Shown piece by piece: positions 38,196 to 47,149 of a stretch of DNA of 64,000 nucleotides (position 1 is the stretch's first letter; each line of letters starts with the position of its first letter). Source of the DNA: Peteryoungia aggregata LMG 23059 (GTDB taxonomy: Bacteria; Pseudomonadota; Alphaproteobacteria; Rhizobiales; Rhizobiaceae); contig NZ_JAUSUW010000001.1 of assembly GCF_030814435.1 (NCBI RefSeq), positions 558,001 to 622,000 on the forward strand. Reading direction: 5' to 3'. Under the pieces are notes generated by a model. The model made no database searches and was not told the origin of the DNA. It was given only the letters and a program-made list of their open reading frames with translations. The position numbers and the translations under genes were made by a program.

Positions 38196-39173
38196 ATGAA
38201 GTTTGCAACCTATCACGACGGCACCCGCGACGGGCAGCTTTGGGTGGTCTCCCGCGACCTGAGCCGCGCCATTCCGGCGACGGGCATCGCCACCTGCCTG
38301 CTTGAGGCGATCGAGACCTGGGATGATGCCTCTCCGAAGCTGGCGGCGCTTTATGAAAGGCTGAACAATTTCGAAGAGCCGTTCGCGACCCGTTTCGAAC
38401 CCGAACGTTGCCTGGCGCCCCTGCCGCGTGCACCGCAATGGCTGGATGCTTCCGCCTTCCTCAATCATGGGCGGTTGATGGACAAGGCCTTCGACAATCC
38501 GCCGAACCCGGAATTCGAAACCATCCCGCTGATCTATCAGGGCGCCAGCGATGATTTCCGCGGACCCCTTGCCGATGTCGAGTTCCCCGATGACAAGCTG
38601 TTCATCGACATGGAAGGCGAATTCGGCGTCGTGCTTTCAGACGTCCCGATGGGCACGTCAGCCGAAGAGGCCGAGGCGCATATCCGTTTGCTCGTACAGA
38701 TCAACGACTGGTCGCTTCGCGCCGTGGGCCCAAGGGAAATGCGCGCCGGCTTCGGCTTCCTGCAGGCGAAACCCTCCACCGCCTTTGCCCCGGTCGCGAT
38801 CACCCCTGACGAACTGGGCGACCACTGGTCGAATGGGCGTGTCGTTCTGAAGCTGCATGTCGAGATCAACGGCCGTGAAGTTGGTCGCGCCGATGGTCGC
38901 GAGATGCATTTCTCCTTTGGCCAGCTGATTGCGCATTGCGCCCGCACACGCCGTCTCACGGCTGGCACCGTGGTTGGCTCTGGCACGGTCTCCAACGCGG
39001 ACAGGGCCGCCGGCTCGTCCTGCATTTCCGAAATCAGGGTCATCGAACTTCTCGATGAAGGGGCCGCACGCACGCCCTTCCTCACCTGGGGGGACCGGGT
39101 GCGCATGGAAAGCCGCCTGCCGGATGGCTCGGCCCCGTTTGGCGTAATCGACCAGCGCGTGGTGAAGGCCTGA
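38196..39173 (+). CDS. Fumarylacetoacetate hydrolase-family protein
   Basis: 325 residues. The FAH C-terminal core has IDMEGEFGVVLSDVP (E-x-E metal ligands), INDWSLRAVGPREM, and GTVVGSGTVSN. The family hydrolyses acylpyruvate-type C-C bonds or decarboxylates/isomerises oxo acids in meta-cleavage pathways. The N-terminal 110 residues resemble the smaller domain of fumarylacetoacetase-type proteins. The stop shares one base with the next ATG (TGATG). Confidence 0.9.
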   Translation: MKFATYHDGTRDGQLWVVSRDLSRAIPATGIATCLLEAIETWDDASPKLAALYERLNNFEEPFATRFEPERCLAPLPRAPQWLDASAFLNHGRLMDKAFDNPPNPEFETIPLIYQGASDDFRGPLADVEFPDDKLFIDMEGEFGVVLSDVPMGTSAEEAEAHIRLLVQINDWSLRAVGPREMRAGFGFLQAKPSTAFAPVAITPDELGDHWSNGRVVLKLHVEINGREVGRADGREMHFSFGQLIAHCARTRRLTAGTVVGSGTVSNADRAAGSSCISEIRVIELLDEGAARTPFLTWGDRVRMESRLPDGSAPFGVIDQRVVKA

Positions 39174-40090
39174 TGCGGATCCTGGTCACCGGAGCCGAGG
39201 GGTTTCTCGGGCGCGGCCTCGGTGCCGCATTGCCCAAGACATATCCAGACGCGCAGCGGATCGTTCTGACTGACCGTTCATTTGCGGCAGCGGGCGGCAC
39301 AAGCGGCATTGAGCATCTGCCCGGTGACCTTGGCGACCCAGACTTTCTCGATCGGTTGATCGAACCGGGCTTCGATCTCGTCTTTCATCTGGCGAGCATT
39401 CCGGGCGGACTGGCGGAGCGTGACCAGACGCTCGGCCATCAGGTCAATCTCCTGGCGCCACTCGGCCTCGTGGAAAAGTTAGCCAAGCGCCAGCCGGGCT
39501 TGCGTTTTGTCTTTGCATCCTCGATCGCTGTCTATGGTGATCTGGGGCAGGAAATAGTCACCGACACAACAGCCTGTCAGCCTGAGCTCACCTATGGCGC
39601 TCACAAGCGGATCACCGAGATCTTGCTGGCCGACATGACGCGCAGGGGTGTGCTGTCAGCCATAAGCCTGCGTTTCCCAGGCCTCGTCGCCCGTCCCGCC
39701 ACAGAAAGCGGCCATGGCTCGGCATTCATGAGCCAGATCTTCCACAGCATAGCGGCAGGAGAGCCCTATACCTGCCCGGTTCCGGCGGAAAGCACCTGCT
39801 GGTGGATGTCGAACAGTGCTGCCGTTGACGCTCTGCTGCACGCAGCAGGCGCAACCGCGGCACAAAGTGTAATCCAGCCGCCAGTGCTTCACGCGAGCGT
39901 TGCCGATGTCGCAAATGCCGTCGCCCGCGTGACCGGTCAGACGGCGAAGGTGACGTTCGGCAAGGACGCCACCCTGCAACGCATTTTCGGCGCCATGCCG
40001 CGGCTGGATGCAAGCACGGCCATTTCTTGCGGCTTTCAGGCGGATGTCGATCTCGATGCGCTTGTGAAAGCAGCTCTTTCAGGAGATTGA
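39173..40090 (+). CDS. NAD-dependent epimerase/dehydratase, D-erythronate dehydrogenase-like
   Basis: 305 residues. Extended SDR: N-terminal ILVTGAEGFLGRGL (NAD-binding glycines), LVFHLASIPGG, FASSIAVYG and the catalytic YGAHK (Tyr and Lys). Resembles the DenD-type dehydrogenases by N-terminus and length. In this operon it is more likely to oxidise or reduce a hydroxy acid made after ring cleavage than to act in nucleotide-sugar synthesis. Confidence 0.82.
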   Translation: MRILVTGAEGFLGRGLGAALPKTYPDAQRIVLTDRSFAAAGGTSGIEHLPGDLGDPDFLDRLIEPGFDLVFHLASIPGGLAERDQTLGHQVNLLAPLGLVEKLAKRQPGLRFVFASSIAVYGDLGQEIVTDTTACQPELTYGAHKRITEILLADMTRRGVLSAISLRFPGLVARPATESGHGSAFMSQIFHSIAAGEPYTCPVPAESTCWWMSNSAAVDALLHAAGATAAQSVIQPPVLHASVADVANAVARVTGQTAKVTFGKDATLQRIFGAMPRLDASTAISCGFQADVDLDALVKAALSGD

Positions 40091-40093
40091 CCC

Positions 40094-40873
40094 ATGAAGA
40101 TCATCGACCTTTCTGTCGCCATTGAAAACGACGTTCCCGCCGATCCGCCGGGTCTTGGCCCGAGGATCAGCTATACGAGCCACGCCGAGGGCGCCGAAGA
40201 GGTTCTGCGGTTCTTTCCGGGCCTCGACATCGCCGACGTTCCCGGCGGCGAAGGCTGGGCCGTCGAACAACTCAACCTGACGGCTCATGCCGGGACGCAT
40301 CTTGATGCCCCCTGGCACTTCGCCTCGACCATGAACAACGGTGAGCGCGCCTGGACGATCGACGAAGTGCCGCTCGACTGGTGCATCCGTCCTGGCGTAA
40401 AGCTTGATCTGCGCGAACTGCCGGACGGATATGTTGCCACCGCATCCGATCTTGAAGCGGCACTTGAGGCGACGGGCCATCACTTGCAGCCGTTCGATAT
40501 CGTGTTGATCAACACCGCCGCCGGCGCTGCCTATGGCAGGCCGGAGTTTCTTGGTCGCGGCTGCGGTATAGGCCGCGAGGCAACGCACTGGCTGATGAAC
40601 AAGGGAGTTCACATTGCCGGCACGGACGCCTGGTCCTGGGACGCACCATTCCCCGTCACGGCGAGGCGTTTTGCCGAAACAAGGGATGCAGGTCTGATAT
40701 GGGAAGGCCACAAGGCCGGTCGCGAAGGCATATTCCTGCATATGGAAAAGCTGACACGGCTTGCCGAACTGCCGCCATCCGGCTTCACCGTTTCCTGCCT
40801 GCCGGTCAAGATCAAGGGCGGTTCGGCAGGCTGGTGCCGCGCCGTGGCCCTTTTTCCGTTGGAAGAGGCGTAA
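40094..40873 (+). CDS. Cyclase-family metal hydrolase (kynurenine formamidase-like)
   Basis: 259 residues. The signature HAGTHLDAPWHF (near 67) is the metal-binding motif of the cyclase/KynB family, with later His in GIGREATHWLM. Members hydrolyse amides or lactones or cyclise polyketides. Ribosome site CAGGAG; 3 bp after the epimerase stop. Last gene of the operon. A lactone hydrolase acting on a flavanone-derived or ring-opened intermediate would fit, by inference only. Confidence 0.85.
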   Translation: MKIIDLSVAIENDVPADPPGLGPRISYTSHAEGAEEVLRFFPGLDIADVPGGEGWAVEQLNLTAHAGTHLDAPWHFASTMNNGERAWTIDEVPLDWCIRPGVKLDLRELPDGYVATASDLEAALEATGHHLQPFDIVLINTAAGAAYGRPEFLGRGCGIGREATHWLMNKGVHIAGTDAWSWDAPFPVTARRFAETRDAGLIWEGHKAGREGIFLHMEKLTRLAELPPSGFTVSCLPVKIKGGSAGWCRAVALFPLEEA

Positions 40874-41303
40874 CCCGCTACGGATAAACATCATCCCGGC
40901 AGCTCGTGTCTGGCGGCGGGTGATTGTGCCCCGAGATATATCACGCTTCCAGCGCTGATGAAGGCAAGAACACGCACTTCAAGTGCCATTAACTTTGTCT
41001 GCCGCAAAGGTAAACGACGAACTCTACCAAAAATGACCATGACCTGAGACCCTGAAGTTCCTCCAGCTTTTGGGGCCTAGAACACCTTGCCCGCGAGCGT
41101 CCGGCCAGTCCGTTTCAACACCGTCGGCTTCCTGCCTTGGGTGCAGGAGTTGAAAAGCCCCAATAGCCATTGACCGGACGCATGAGTGTCGTCTCCAGTT
41201 TGACCTTAGGCTGAAGAAGAGCCCACCCAGACAAGATCGACGTTCTCGCCACTCTGACTTTGTCCTCGCCAGATGCATCAATCCAGCCCACGGGGCTCAC
41301 CGC
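40874..41303. other. Intergenic 430 bp, possible decayed sequence
   Basis: Convergent gap between the catabolic operon and the minus-strand tannase-like gene. Lower in GC than the flanks. It has short minus-strand frames (41024-41281, 41115-41300) with no recognisable family. No inverted repeats long enough to mark an insertion sequence were seen. It may be remnant DNA. Confidence 0.45.
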
Positions 41304-43010
41304 TCAAGGTCGAGACGGCGGCCCTGCTTGCGCCAACACATCTGCCAGCCAGGCATAGGCTTCCTGCACATCGTAATTGCCGCTGTGAGCGGTCATCCAG
41401 GGCAGGCGGAAGTCGACGGACTTTACATCGCTATCCATGCGGGCCGCTTCGGCAAGCGAGAGTTCCACGGCAAAAGAGGTATCCCTGTCGATCATGCCAT
41501 GGCGGATATACCAGTAACCTGCCGCCTTCGCCTCGGTGCGAAGATAGGCCATGGGGTTGATCAGGCGCAGCTGCTCGGCAAGCGCCGCGCCTGCTCCACT
41601 TGTATAGCCTTCCCAGTCCATGCCGGTATCGTCGGGACCGGATCCATCCCCTTTGACCTCGTTGTTGTTCCAGCCGAAGGCGCTGAAGTTCGAATAGGCC
41701 TGCGTTGGCGCGCCAAACAGCGAGTTCTCGCCGTCAATGCCTTCGTTCCCGGTATTGGCGCTGCGGTCGAAGGCGGGCACGTTCTTCAGCGCGGAGGTCT
41801 TGGCGACGAAACCCAGGAAGGCGTCGAAGTCGAGTGCCGTCACGGCGCCGTTTTCGACGGTCACCCAATCATTCTCTAGAACGAGCGTCTTCTCGCCGCC
41901 TCGCTGCCGCAGAGTGATTTCGAAATCTTCGCCACGGGCGGGGACTGTGCCACCTGCTGCGACATCGCGTTCGACTTCCTTGCGAACCTCATCGGTGATT
42001 GCGGCCTTCATGGTCGCAGAGGTGAGCGGCGCGCCATCGGCGCGGGTCAGCTTCAAGCCATCCAGATAGGCGGGATATGCGGCAGCAAGCTCAGCGGAGG
42101 CAGCCTGCGCCCGTCCGCTCCAACGATTGTCTGCGGTGTTTTCCGCCGTGCGGATGCCGCTATAGAGCCATTCATAGGCCATGTCGGCGTGACCGAGATC
42201 GGTGATCGGGCAATAGGCGATGACGGCGAAGACGTCGTCGTTGAGACTGCTTGTCCCTTCTTCCGCAACGCCGGCAGCACCAATCTCGGCCAGATGGCGC
42301 AGATAATCCGGGCTGTTCCCGCTCGCGGCAACCACGGAAGACAGACCGCCCCCGCCGGAGGTTCCGGTGATGACAATGCGCTCCGCCGATCCGGGCAGGG
42401 TCGTATCGTTGAGCCTCAGGTAACGGATGGCCGCTTTGGTGTCGATCACGGCAGCAGGCGCCTTGCCCGGAAGGCTGCCATCGGCCGCCAGAATGCCGCG
42501 TCCGCGACTGCCGATATCAACATAGACATAGCCGGCAGCGAGCGCCGCCCCGGCCTTGTCCGTATCGCTGTCCGATCGGTAGGTGCCGCCGTCTTCGATA
42601 TCGGACTGAAGTTCGCTGGCGAACCAGCCGCCGTTGTTGACATTCAGGATGATTGCCGAGGTCTCGGATGCCGTCTCCGGAACGAAGATGCTGAGCTTCT
42701 GGTATGTCAGCGGATCGACAAGCGTTTGCGTATCCGCGCCCGAGGGACTTCCGCCCGGCCCCATCCTGCGGGCCGGCTGCTCGGATGCCATAGCGACAGG
42801 CTTGCCGACATAAACAGCATCATAGCGGCGCAGCACCATGGCTTTGCCATCCACAGTAACATTGACGACAGCAAAGCGCGCGGGATCGAGTGTCAATGCC
42901 GTGTCGAAAGCACCTTGCGCCATCGCATCTGCCGCCGTCAAACTCGCCATCATGCTCACCCCGCCCAAAAGGCCGCGCATGGTTCTCGATAAGGGTTTCA
43001 TCAGGTTCAT
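41304..43010 (-). CDS. Exported alpha/beta hydrolase, subtype B tannase-like
   Basis: 568 residues; ATGs at 43010 and 43001 are both possible, the second (MKPLSRTMRGLL) having better spacing to AAAGAGG. Signal peptide with cleavage after ADAMAQ near residue 32. ITGTSGGGGLSSVVAASG holds the nucleophile Ser in a G-T-S-G-G context, and IYVDIGSRG-like and NPMAYL segments match the subtype B tannase group, which hydrolyses galloyl esters. A role in freeing phenolic acids from plant esters in the periplasm fits the neighbouring aromatic operon. Confidence 0.75.
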   Translation of the reverse strand: MNLMKPLSRTMRGLLGGVSMMASLTAADAMAQGAFDTALTLDPARFAVVNVTVDGKAMVLRRYDAVYVGKPVAMASEQPARRMGPGGSPSGADTQTLVDPLTYQKLSIFVPETASETSAIILNVNNGGWFASELQSDIEDGGTYRSDSDTDKAGAALAAGYVYVDIGSRGRGILAADGSLPGKAPAAVIDTKAAIRYLRLNDTTLPGSAERIVITGTSGGGGLSSVVAASGNSPDYLRHLAEIGAAGVAEEGTSSLNDDVFAVIAYCPITDLGHADMAYEWLYSGIRTAENTADNRWSGRAQAASAELAAAYPAYLDGLKLTRADGAPLTSATMKAAITDEVRKEVERDVAAGGTVPARGEDFEITLRQRGGEKTLVLENDWVTVENGAVTALDFDAFLGFVAKTSALKNVPAFDRSANTGNEGIDGENSLFGAPTQAYSNFSAFGWNNNEVKGDGSGPDDTGMDWEGYTSGAGAALAEQLRLINPMAYLRTEAKAAGYWYIRHGMIDRDTSFAVELSLAEAARMDSDVKSVDFRLPWMTAHSGNYDVQEAYAWLADVLAQAGPPSRP

Positions 43011-43073
43011 CCTCTTTCCAACGGTGGTAGACGCATTTTGTGATTGTCCATCAAGACAGACCAGAGCGCCAGC

Positions 43074-44348
43074 TCAGGCCCTAGCCTGCCGGAACAACCA
43101 GTCGCGGATATGGTCGATCTCGTAGGCGATCCGCCAGGTGTTGACGTGGTTGGCCGCGGGGCTGTCCTCCTGGCCCTCAGGATGCACGGTGCCGGTTGCA
43201 AAATGCGCATGGAGGATCGGCGTGCCGCCGGTTTTTTCCAGCTCGGCTGCGGCAGCGGAGAGGTCTGCGGGCGTCGCCCGACCGTTCCATTCCGCCCGGG
43301 AGACCTTGGCGCCTTCGGCTTCGAGAACCTCCATGATGGCGTTCTGTCCCGGATAGGCCTTGGCGTCGCCAGCGCTGACCACGACCCACATCTTGTCCGT
43401 GGCGAGCGGCTTGCAAAGTTCCGGTGCCCATTGGCAGGCGACGAGGAAGGACGCGGCAAACAGATCCGGATACTTGATGTTGATCGCGATCGACAGCATG
43501 CCGCCACCCGACTGGCCCGTCGTGTAGAGCCGGTTCTCATCGATCGAGTATTCCGCTGCGACCGCCTTCAGCAGCCCAACCACAAGGTCAAGATAGGGCG
43601 ATTCTTCCGACTGGTCGTTGACGAATTGCTCGGGAAACTGCGGCGCGACGACGAAGCAGGGCCGCTTTGCCTGTTCCGCCGGATCGGCCCAGATGACAGC
43701 GCCCAGTCCCTGCACCAGCGTGCGGTCGACTTCAGTCGAGGTCACACCCGCATCATGCATGAAATTGACCAGCGGATAGCGCTTAGACGGGTCGTAGTCG
43801 CGCGGGATGAAGAGATTGTAGGCGAGCGTCTTGCCGGTCGCCGGATCGGTGTAGACGAGCGGCTTGAACTCGTCGACGATCAGGTTCTTCTGCGTTGTGT
43901 TCGAGACGGCCGTATCATTTGCAGCAATCTCATCGCCGCCAACCGTCTTGACCGCCTTGGCCTGGACCACACTCGCCTCGGCCTTCTTGTGCACGATGTC
44001 GCGCTTCACATGGATATAGGTCGGCGCTGCCGTATCCTCGGGCGACAGTTCGACAATGACGAAGCGGCCGTTGCGGCCCTCGGCGGAAAGATCTGCCGTC
44101 GTGTTGGCATAGACGCGCGTCACTGCGCGGTCGGCAACGGTAAATGCGTCCGCAGACAGAGCGGCCGTCTCGATCTCCGTGCCGTATTCAAGCGCCAGCG
44201 CCGTCAACCGCTGACCATTGCCGAAGACCTGCGTGATGGCGGTCACGACCTGAATTCCAGCGCCGCCCTCGACGGCAAGGACAAGACGGGGCGTGCCAGC
44301 GGCAAGACCGAGGCCTGCAAGGCTGACGAGGAAGGTACGTCTGTTCAT
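43074..44348 (-). CDS. Exported esterase of the PHB-depolymerase/feruloyl esterase-like group
   Basis: About 424 residues from the ATG at 44348 (MNRRTFLVSLAGLGLAAG), with TTTGGAGC upstream. The N-terminus looks like a twin-arginine signal (N-R-R-T-F-L). TTGQSGGGMLSIAINIKYPDLFAASFLVACQW surrounds the nucleophile Ser (GQSGGG). HAHFATGTVHPEGQEDSPAANHVNTW, cut at its His, is near the C-terminus. PHB depolymerase-like and Fae1-type feruloyl esterases share this layout. It is 64 bp upstream of the tannase-like gene and probably co-transcribed. Confidence 0.75.
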   Translation of the reverse strand: MNRRTFLVSLAGLGLAAGTPRLVLAVEGGAGIQVVTAITQVFGNGQRLTALALEYGTEIETAALSADAFTVADRAVTRVYANTTADLSAEGRNGRFVIVELSPEDTAAPTYIHVKRDIVHKKAEASVVQAKAVKTVGGDEIAANDTAVSNTTQKNLIVDEFKPLVYTDPATGKTLAYNLFIPRDYDPSKRYPLVNFMHDAGVTSTEVDRTLVQGLGAVIWADPAEQAKRPCFVVAPQFPEQFVNDQSEESPYLDLVVGLLKAVAAEYSIDENRLYTTGQSGGGMLSIAINIKYPDLFAASFLVACQWAPELCKPLATDKMWVVVSAGDAKAYPGQNAIMEVLEAEGAKVSRAEWNGRATPADLSAAAAELEKTGGTPILHAHFATGTVHPEGQEDSPAANHVNTWRIAYEIDHIRDWLFRQARA

Positions 44349-44405
44349 AGGGTGCTCCAAAGTCGTGGAAGTGGCCGTGAATTGATTGCCAGTTGAACGG
44401 CGGCT

Positions 44406-45044
44406 TCACTCAATTCCGTCGCCGGTCGCAGAATTATCTTGAGCAGGCTCGCCTCTCTCCCGCCGCCAGCTTCGCCAGAGATGGAAACCGGTCACGAGCA
44501 CCAGGGTGCCGAGCAGCACGATGCCGATCGCGTTGCCGATGAGCGATGCGACCTGGGCGATCTGGCTGGCGAAAACATAGCCGAGCAGGCTGTAGCCGCA
44601 GCACCAGCACACGGCACCGAGAACGGCAGCAAGCGTGAAGGAGGCCCAGGGCAGAGACAGGGCACCCGAGAGATAACCCATATAGGGACCAAGCGGGCTG
44701 AACACGGTGCGGCTCAGGAACACCGCCACCGGCCCCCGGCGGGCAAGCAGCCCCTCAGCCTTCCCGAACAGCCCTTCCATGCGGGGATGCCGACGCAAGC
44801 TTGCCAAAAGCGGCGCGCCACCCTTGCGCGCCAGGCCATAGGCAAGCTGGTCGCCGATCACGAAGCCGCCAAAGGCTGAGATCTGAACCTGCCACAACAC
44901 CAGATCACCGCTGGACGCAAAGCCTCCGGCGGTCATGACGAGGATCGAGGAGGGCACCGGCAGCGCCAGGCACGACAGCAGCAATGCACCCATGATGAGC
45001 CAAAGGCCATAGGTCGGGACGAGCCCGAGGAGGATATCAGTCAT
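44406..45044 (-). CDS. DedA-family membrane protein
   Basis: About 212 residues from the ATG at 45044, overlapping the upstream gene by 8 bp. Four or five hydrophobic helices; FGGFVIGDQLAYGLARKGG and RTVFSPLGPYMGYLSGALSLPWASF are the DedA/SNARE-assoc motifs (E/D-x-x-G-x-x-F and R-x-x-P-G equivalents). The family has been linked to undecaprenyl-phosphate and phospholipid flipping. It is unrelated in function to the esterases next to it. Confidence 0.85.
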   Translation of the reverse strand: MTDILLGLVPTYGLWLIMGALLLSCLALPVPSSILVMTAGGFASSGDLVLWQVQISAFGGFVIGDQLAYGLARKGGAPLLASLRRHPRMEGLFGKAEGLLARRGPVAVFLSRTVFSPLGPYMGYLSGALSLPWASFTLAAVLGAVCWCCGYSLLGYVFASQIAQVASLIGNAIGIVLLGTLVLVTGFHLWRSWRRERGEPAQDNSATGDGIE

Positions 45045-45459
45045 GGTCGTCAGCCCCGGCCTCGCCGCGTCCGTGCTCCAGACCGGGCGACATGTCCTCG
45101 CGTCCATCGTTTTGCCGTCTCCGCTCCGCTTCGAGCGCGGCCTTGGCCTTGCGAATGCGCGCTTCCAGTTCCGGAAGCGTGATGCCCATGTGCTCGACCA
45201 CATCCGCCAGCGTCGGCTGCTTGTGGTCGGGCTCAAGCTGCATCTCGCGGATAATCACCTCGCGGGGCAGGTCCCAGGACTTCGCCACATAATAGGGGGA
45301 CATCCACGGCGCCAGCGACTGCTCCTGATGGGCGGGATCGGAGAAATAGAGAAGTTCCGAGACGAAACGCACGCCGAACCAGCTGAGCCCGGCAAGGCCG
45401 ATGACCAATACGACAGTCGGCAGCGGATGCCGGGTCAGGAGAAATCGGAAGAAGCGCAT
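45037..45459 (-). CDS. Small membrane-anchored hypothetical protein
   Basis: About 140 residues from the ATG at 45459 (MRFFRFLLTRHPLP). One membrane helix at about 12-32 (TVVLVIGLAGLSWFGVRFVS), then a soluble part with SPYYVAKSWDLPREVI and a helical Arg/Lys/Glu-rich stretch (LEARIRKAKAALEAERRR) before an acidic tail. I do not recognise a family. Overlaps DedA by 8 bp, so probably its partner. Confidence 0.7.
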   Translation of the reverse strand: MRFFRFLLTRHPLPTVVLVIGLAGLSWFGVRFVSELLYFSDPAHQEQSLAPWMSPYYVAKSWDLPREVIIREMQLEPDHKQPTLADVVEHMGITLPELEARIRKAKAALEAERRRQNDGREDMSPGLEHGRGEAGADDHD

Positions 45460-45601
45460 GGGGTATCCAGGTGACTGTGATGGCGCTTGAACGAAAGCCC
45501 TCACCGTTTCCGTCGCGGCTGCAACGAGAAAGATCGATCCTCCGACGGAAAATCCTTTCCCCACCGTTCAACATGGCAGTTCTTGTCGCCAACCTTCGTG
45601 A

Positions 45602-46300
45602 ATGCTTATGATGATCCTCTTGATGCCGTGGGGAGAATATAGTCCCGCATGGTCCAGCCAGGCACGCCCGATGTCGGGTATGCCCGCGATACGGTCGCTC
45701 GCACCGGCATCGACGGAGAAGAGGAACTGCGCCCGCTTGCAGGACGAAGATGCATCTCTGCTGAAAGCCTTCGCCGCCGGCGATAACCGCGCGGCGCAAA
45801 CGCTCATCGAACGGCTGTCGCCTCGGGTGCTGGCCCAGGCGCTGCGTCTGCTCGGCAACCGATCGGAAGCAGAGGATATCATGCAGGAAGCCCTGCTCCG
45901 CCTCTGGCGGACGGCCCCCACATGGCAACCCAGGGCGAGGGTGAGCACCTGGCTTTACCGGGTCACGGCCAACCTGTGTCTTGACCGTCTGCGCGCCCGT
46001 TGCCAGATGGTTTCCATCGACGCAGTGCCGGGTGAAATGACCGCAGGCGATCCCGCCATCATCGCGAGCCTTCAGCAGGAGGCGCGGCTCGATGCCCTGC
46101 GCCGGGCGCTGGCCGAACTGCCCGAACGCCAGGCGCTGGCAGTGTCCTTGCGTTTTATCGAGGGGCTCGGCAATCCGGAAATCGCGGCGATCATGGATAT
46201 CGGGGTCGAGGCGGTGGAATCGCTGACCGCGCGTGGCAAGCGCGCCCTTGCCGCCGCATTGTCGTCGAAGAAGGAGGCCCTGGGTTATGCAGATGAATGA
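45602..46300 (+). CDS. ECF-type RNA polymerase sigma factor
   Basis: Up to 232 residues; the true start may be an internal Met (45671 or 45680), since sigma region 2 begins only at about residue 50 (DEDASLLKAFAAGDN). Region 2 has RLLGNRSEAEDIMQEALLRLW and TWLYRVTANLCLDRLR. Region 4 has LPERQALAVSLRFIEGLGNPEIA with the helix-turn-helix IGVEAVESLTARGKRAL. Overlaps the next gene by 14 bp. An ECF factor with cotranscribed membrane proteins implies control by envelope or metal stress. Confidence 0.9.
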   Translation: MLMMILLMPWGEYSPAWSSQARPMSGMPAIRSLAPASTEKRNCARLQDEDASLLKAFAAGDNRAAQTLIERLSPRVLAQALRLLGNRSEAEDIMQEALLRLWRTAPTWQPRARVSTWLYRVTANLCLDRLRARCQMVSIDAVPGEMTAGDPAIIASLQQEARLDALRRALAELPERQALAVSLRFIEGLGNPEIAAIMDIGVEAVESLTARGKRALAAALSSKKEALGYADE

Positions 46301-46673
46301 TGACCGGCTGGACGAGCTGTTTGCCGATCTGCGCAGCATCGAGGCGGCCCCGTCTGACGCTTTGACAGCGAGGCTCATCGCTGACGCACAAAGCGAGAGT
46401 GATAGATTGGCAGCAACGCGCGAGCGCCTCGCAGATCGGCCTACCCGCTTTTCTCCTCGTCTGCTGGTCGAGGATATCCTTGGTCTGATCGGCGGATGGC
46501 GCCCCGCGCTCGGGATGGCTGCTTCGCTGTGCTGCGGCATCTGGTTTGGCGCGGTCGGCAGCGATCCGGCGATGTTTCTGTCCGGCCTTGGCCTCGACCG
46601 GCCGGCGATCACCGTAGACCTGCCCGAAAACCCCTCGGAGCTCATCGCAACACCCAAAGGCATGACAGAGTGA
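46287..46673 (+). CDS. Membrane protein in anti-sigma position
   Basis: About 128 residues from the ATG at 46287, with GGAGG inside the sigma gene. The N-terminal 75 residues are soluble and acidic (NDDRLDELFADLRSIEA), then one membrane segment (PALGMAASLCCGIWFGAV) and a short outer tail. Position, overlap and topology fit an anti-sigma factor of the sigma gene before it, although no zinc anti-sigma motif is present. Confidence 0.75.
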   Translation: MQMNDDRLDELFADLRSIEAAPSDALTARLIADAQSESDRLAATRERLADRPTRFSPRLLVEDILGLIGGWRPALGMAASLCCGIWFGAVGSDPAMFLSGLGLDRPAITVDLPENPSELIATPKGMTE

Positions 46674-47149
46674 ATGACGAAACGGATCAGCAAATGACCG
46701 ACAGATTGTCCAACCGCCTCGTCGAGGCCATCCCCTCGCGGATCCATCGCCGGATCTTCATCGGCTCGCTGAGCCTCAACGCCCTGATCATCGGTATCAT
46801 GATCGGCGATGCGCTGTTCATCCACCCGCCACAGCCACTGCGCTCGGTCGAGGTCTCGCGCAATATGCTGTTTGACGCGCTGCCTGCTGCCTATCGGGAC
46901 GAGGTCGCCCACCTGCTGCGCAACGACCCGGCCTTCCGCGATCTGTCCGATACCAACATTGCCGATCTTCGGGCCGTGTTGACGGCAGAGCCCTTCGATC
47001 CGGAGGCTCTCGATCGGCTGTTGTCTGAGAAGTCGGAGCGCATGAAAACCGCCGAAAGCGTCCTGCAGACCGCATTGGTCGCACGACTGGCCGCAGTCAC
47101 GTCACAAGAGCGCCTTCAGGTCGCGGACAGACTCGGGCGTCGTCCCTAG
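46670..47149 (+). CDS. Periplasmic sensor-like membrane protein (heavy-metal-resistance/CnrX-type topology)
   Basis: GTG start at 46670 overlapping the previous stop (GTGA); ATG at 46694 is the alternative. About 159 residues: a membrane helix (IFIGSLSLNALIIGIMIGDAL) near 25-47, then a helical periplasmic part with repeated R, L and E residues (YRDEVAHLLRNDPAFRDLS, LLSEKSERMKTAE) like Spy/CnrX-type metal or stress sensors. It completes a sigma, anti-sigma, sensor cassette. Confidence 0.7.
   Translation: MNDETDQQMTDRLSNRLVEAIPSRIHRRIFIGSLSLNALIIGIMIGDALFIHPPQPLRSVEVSRNMLFDALPAAYRDEVAHLLRNDPAFRDLSDTNIADLRAVLTAEPFDPEALDRLLSEKSERMKTAESVLQTALVARLAAVTSQERLQVADRLGRRP

Noticed and set aside
41024..41300. 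Small minus-strand frames in the 41.0-41.3 kb gap
   Set aside because: No family features or convincing ribosome site; possible remnant but not supportable as genes.
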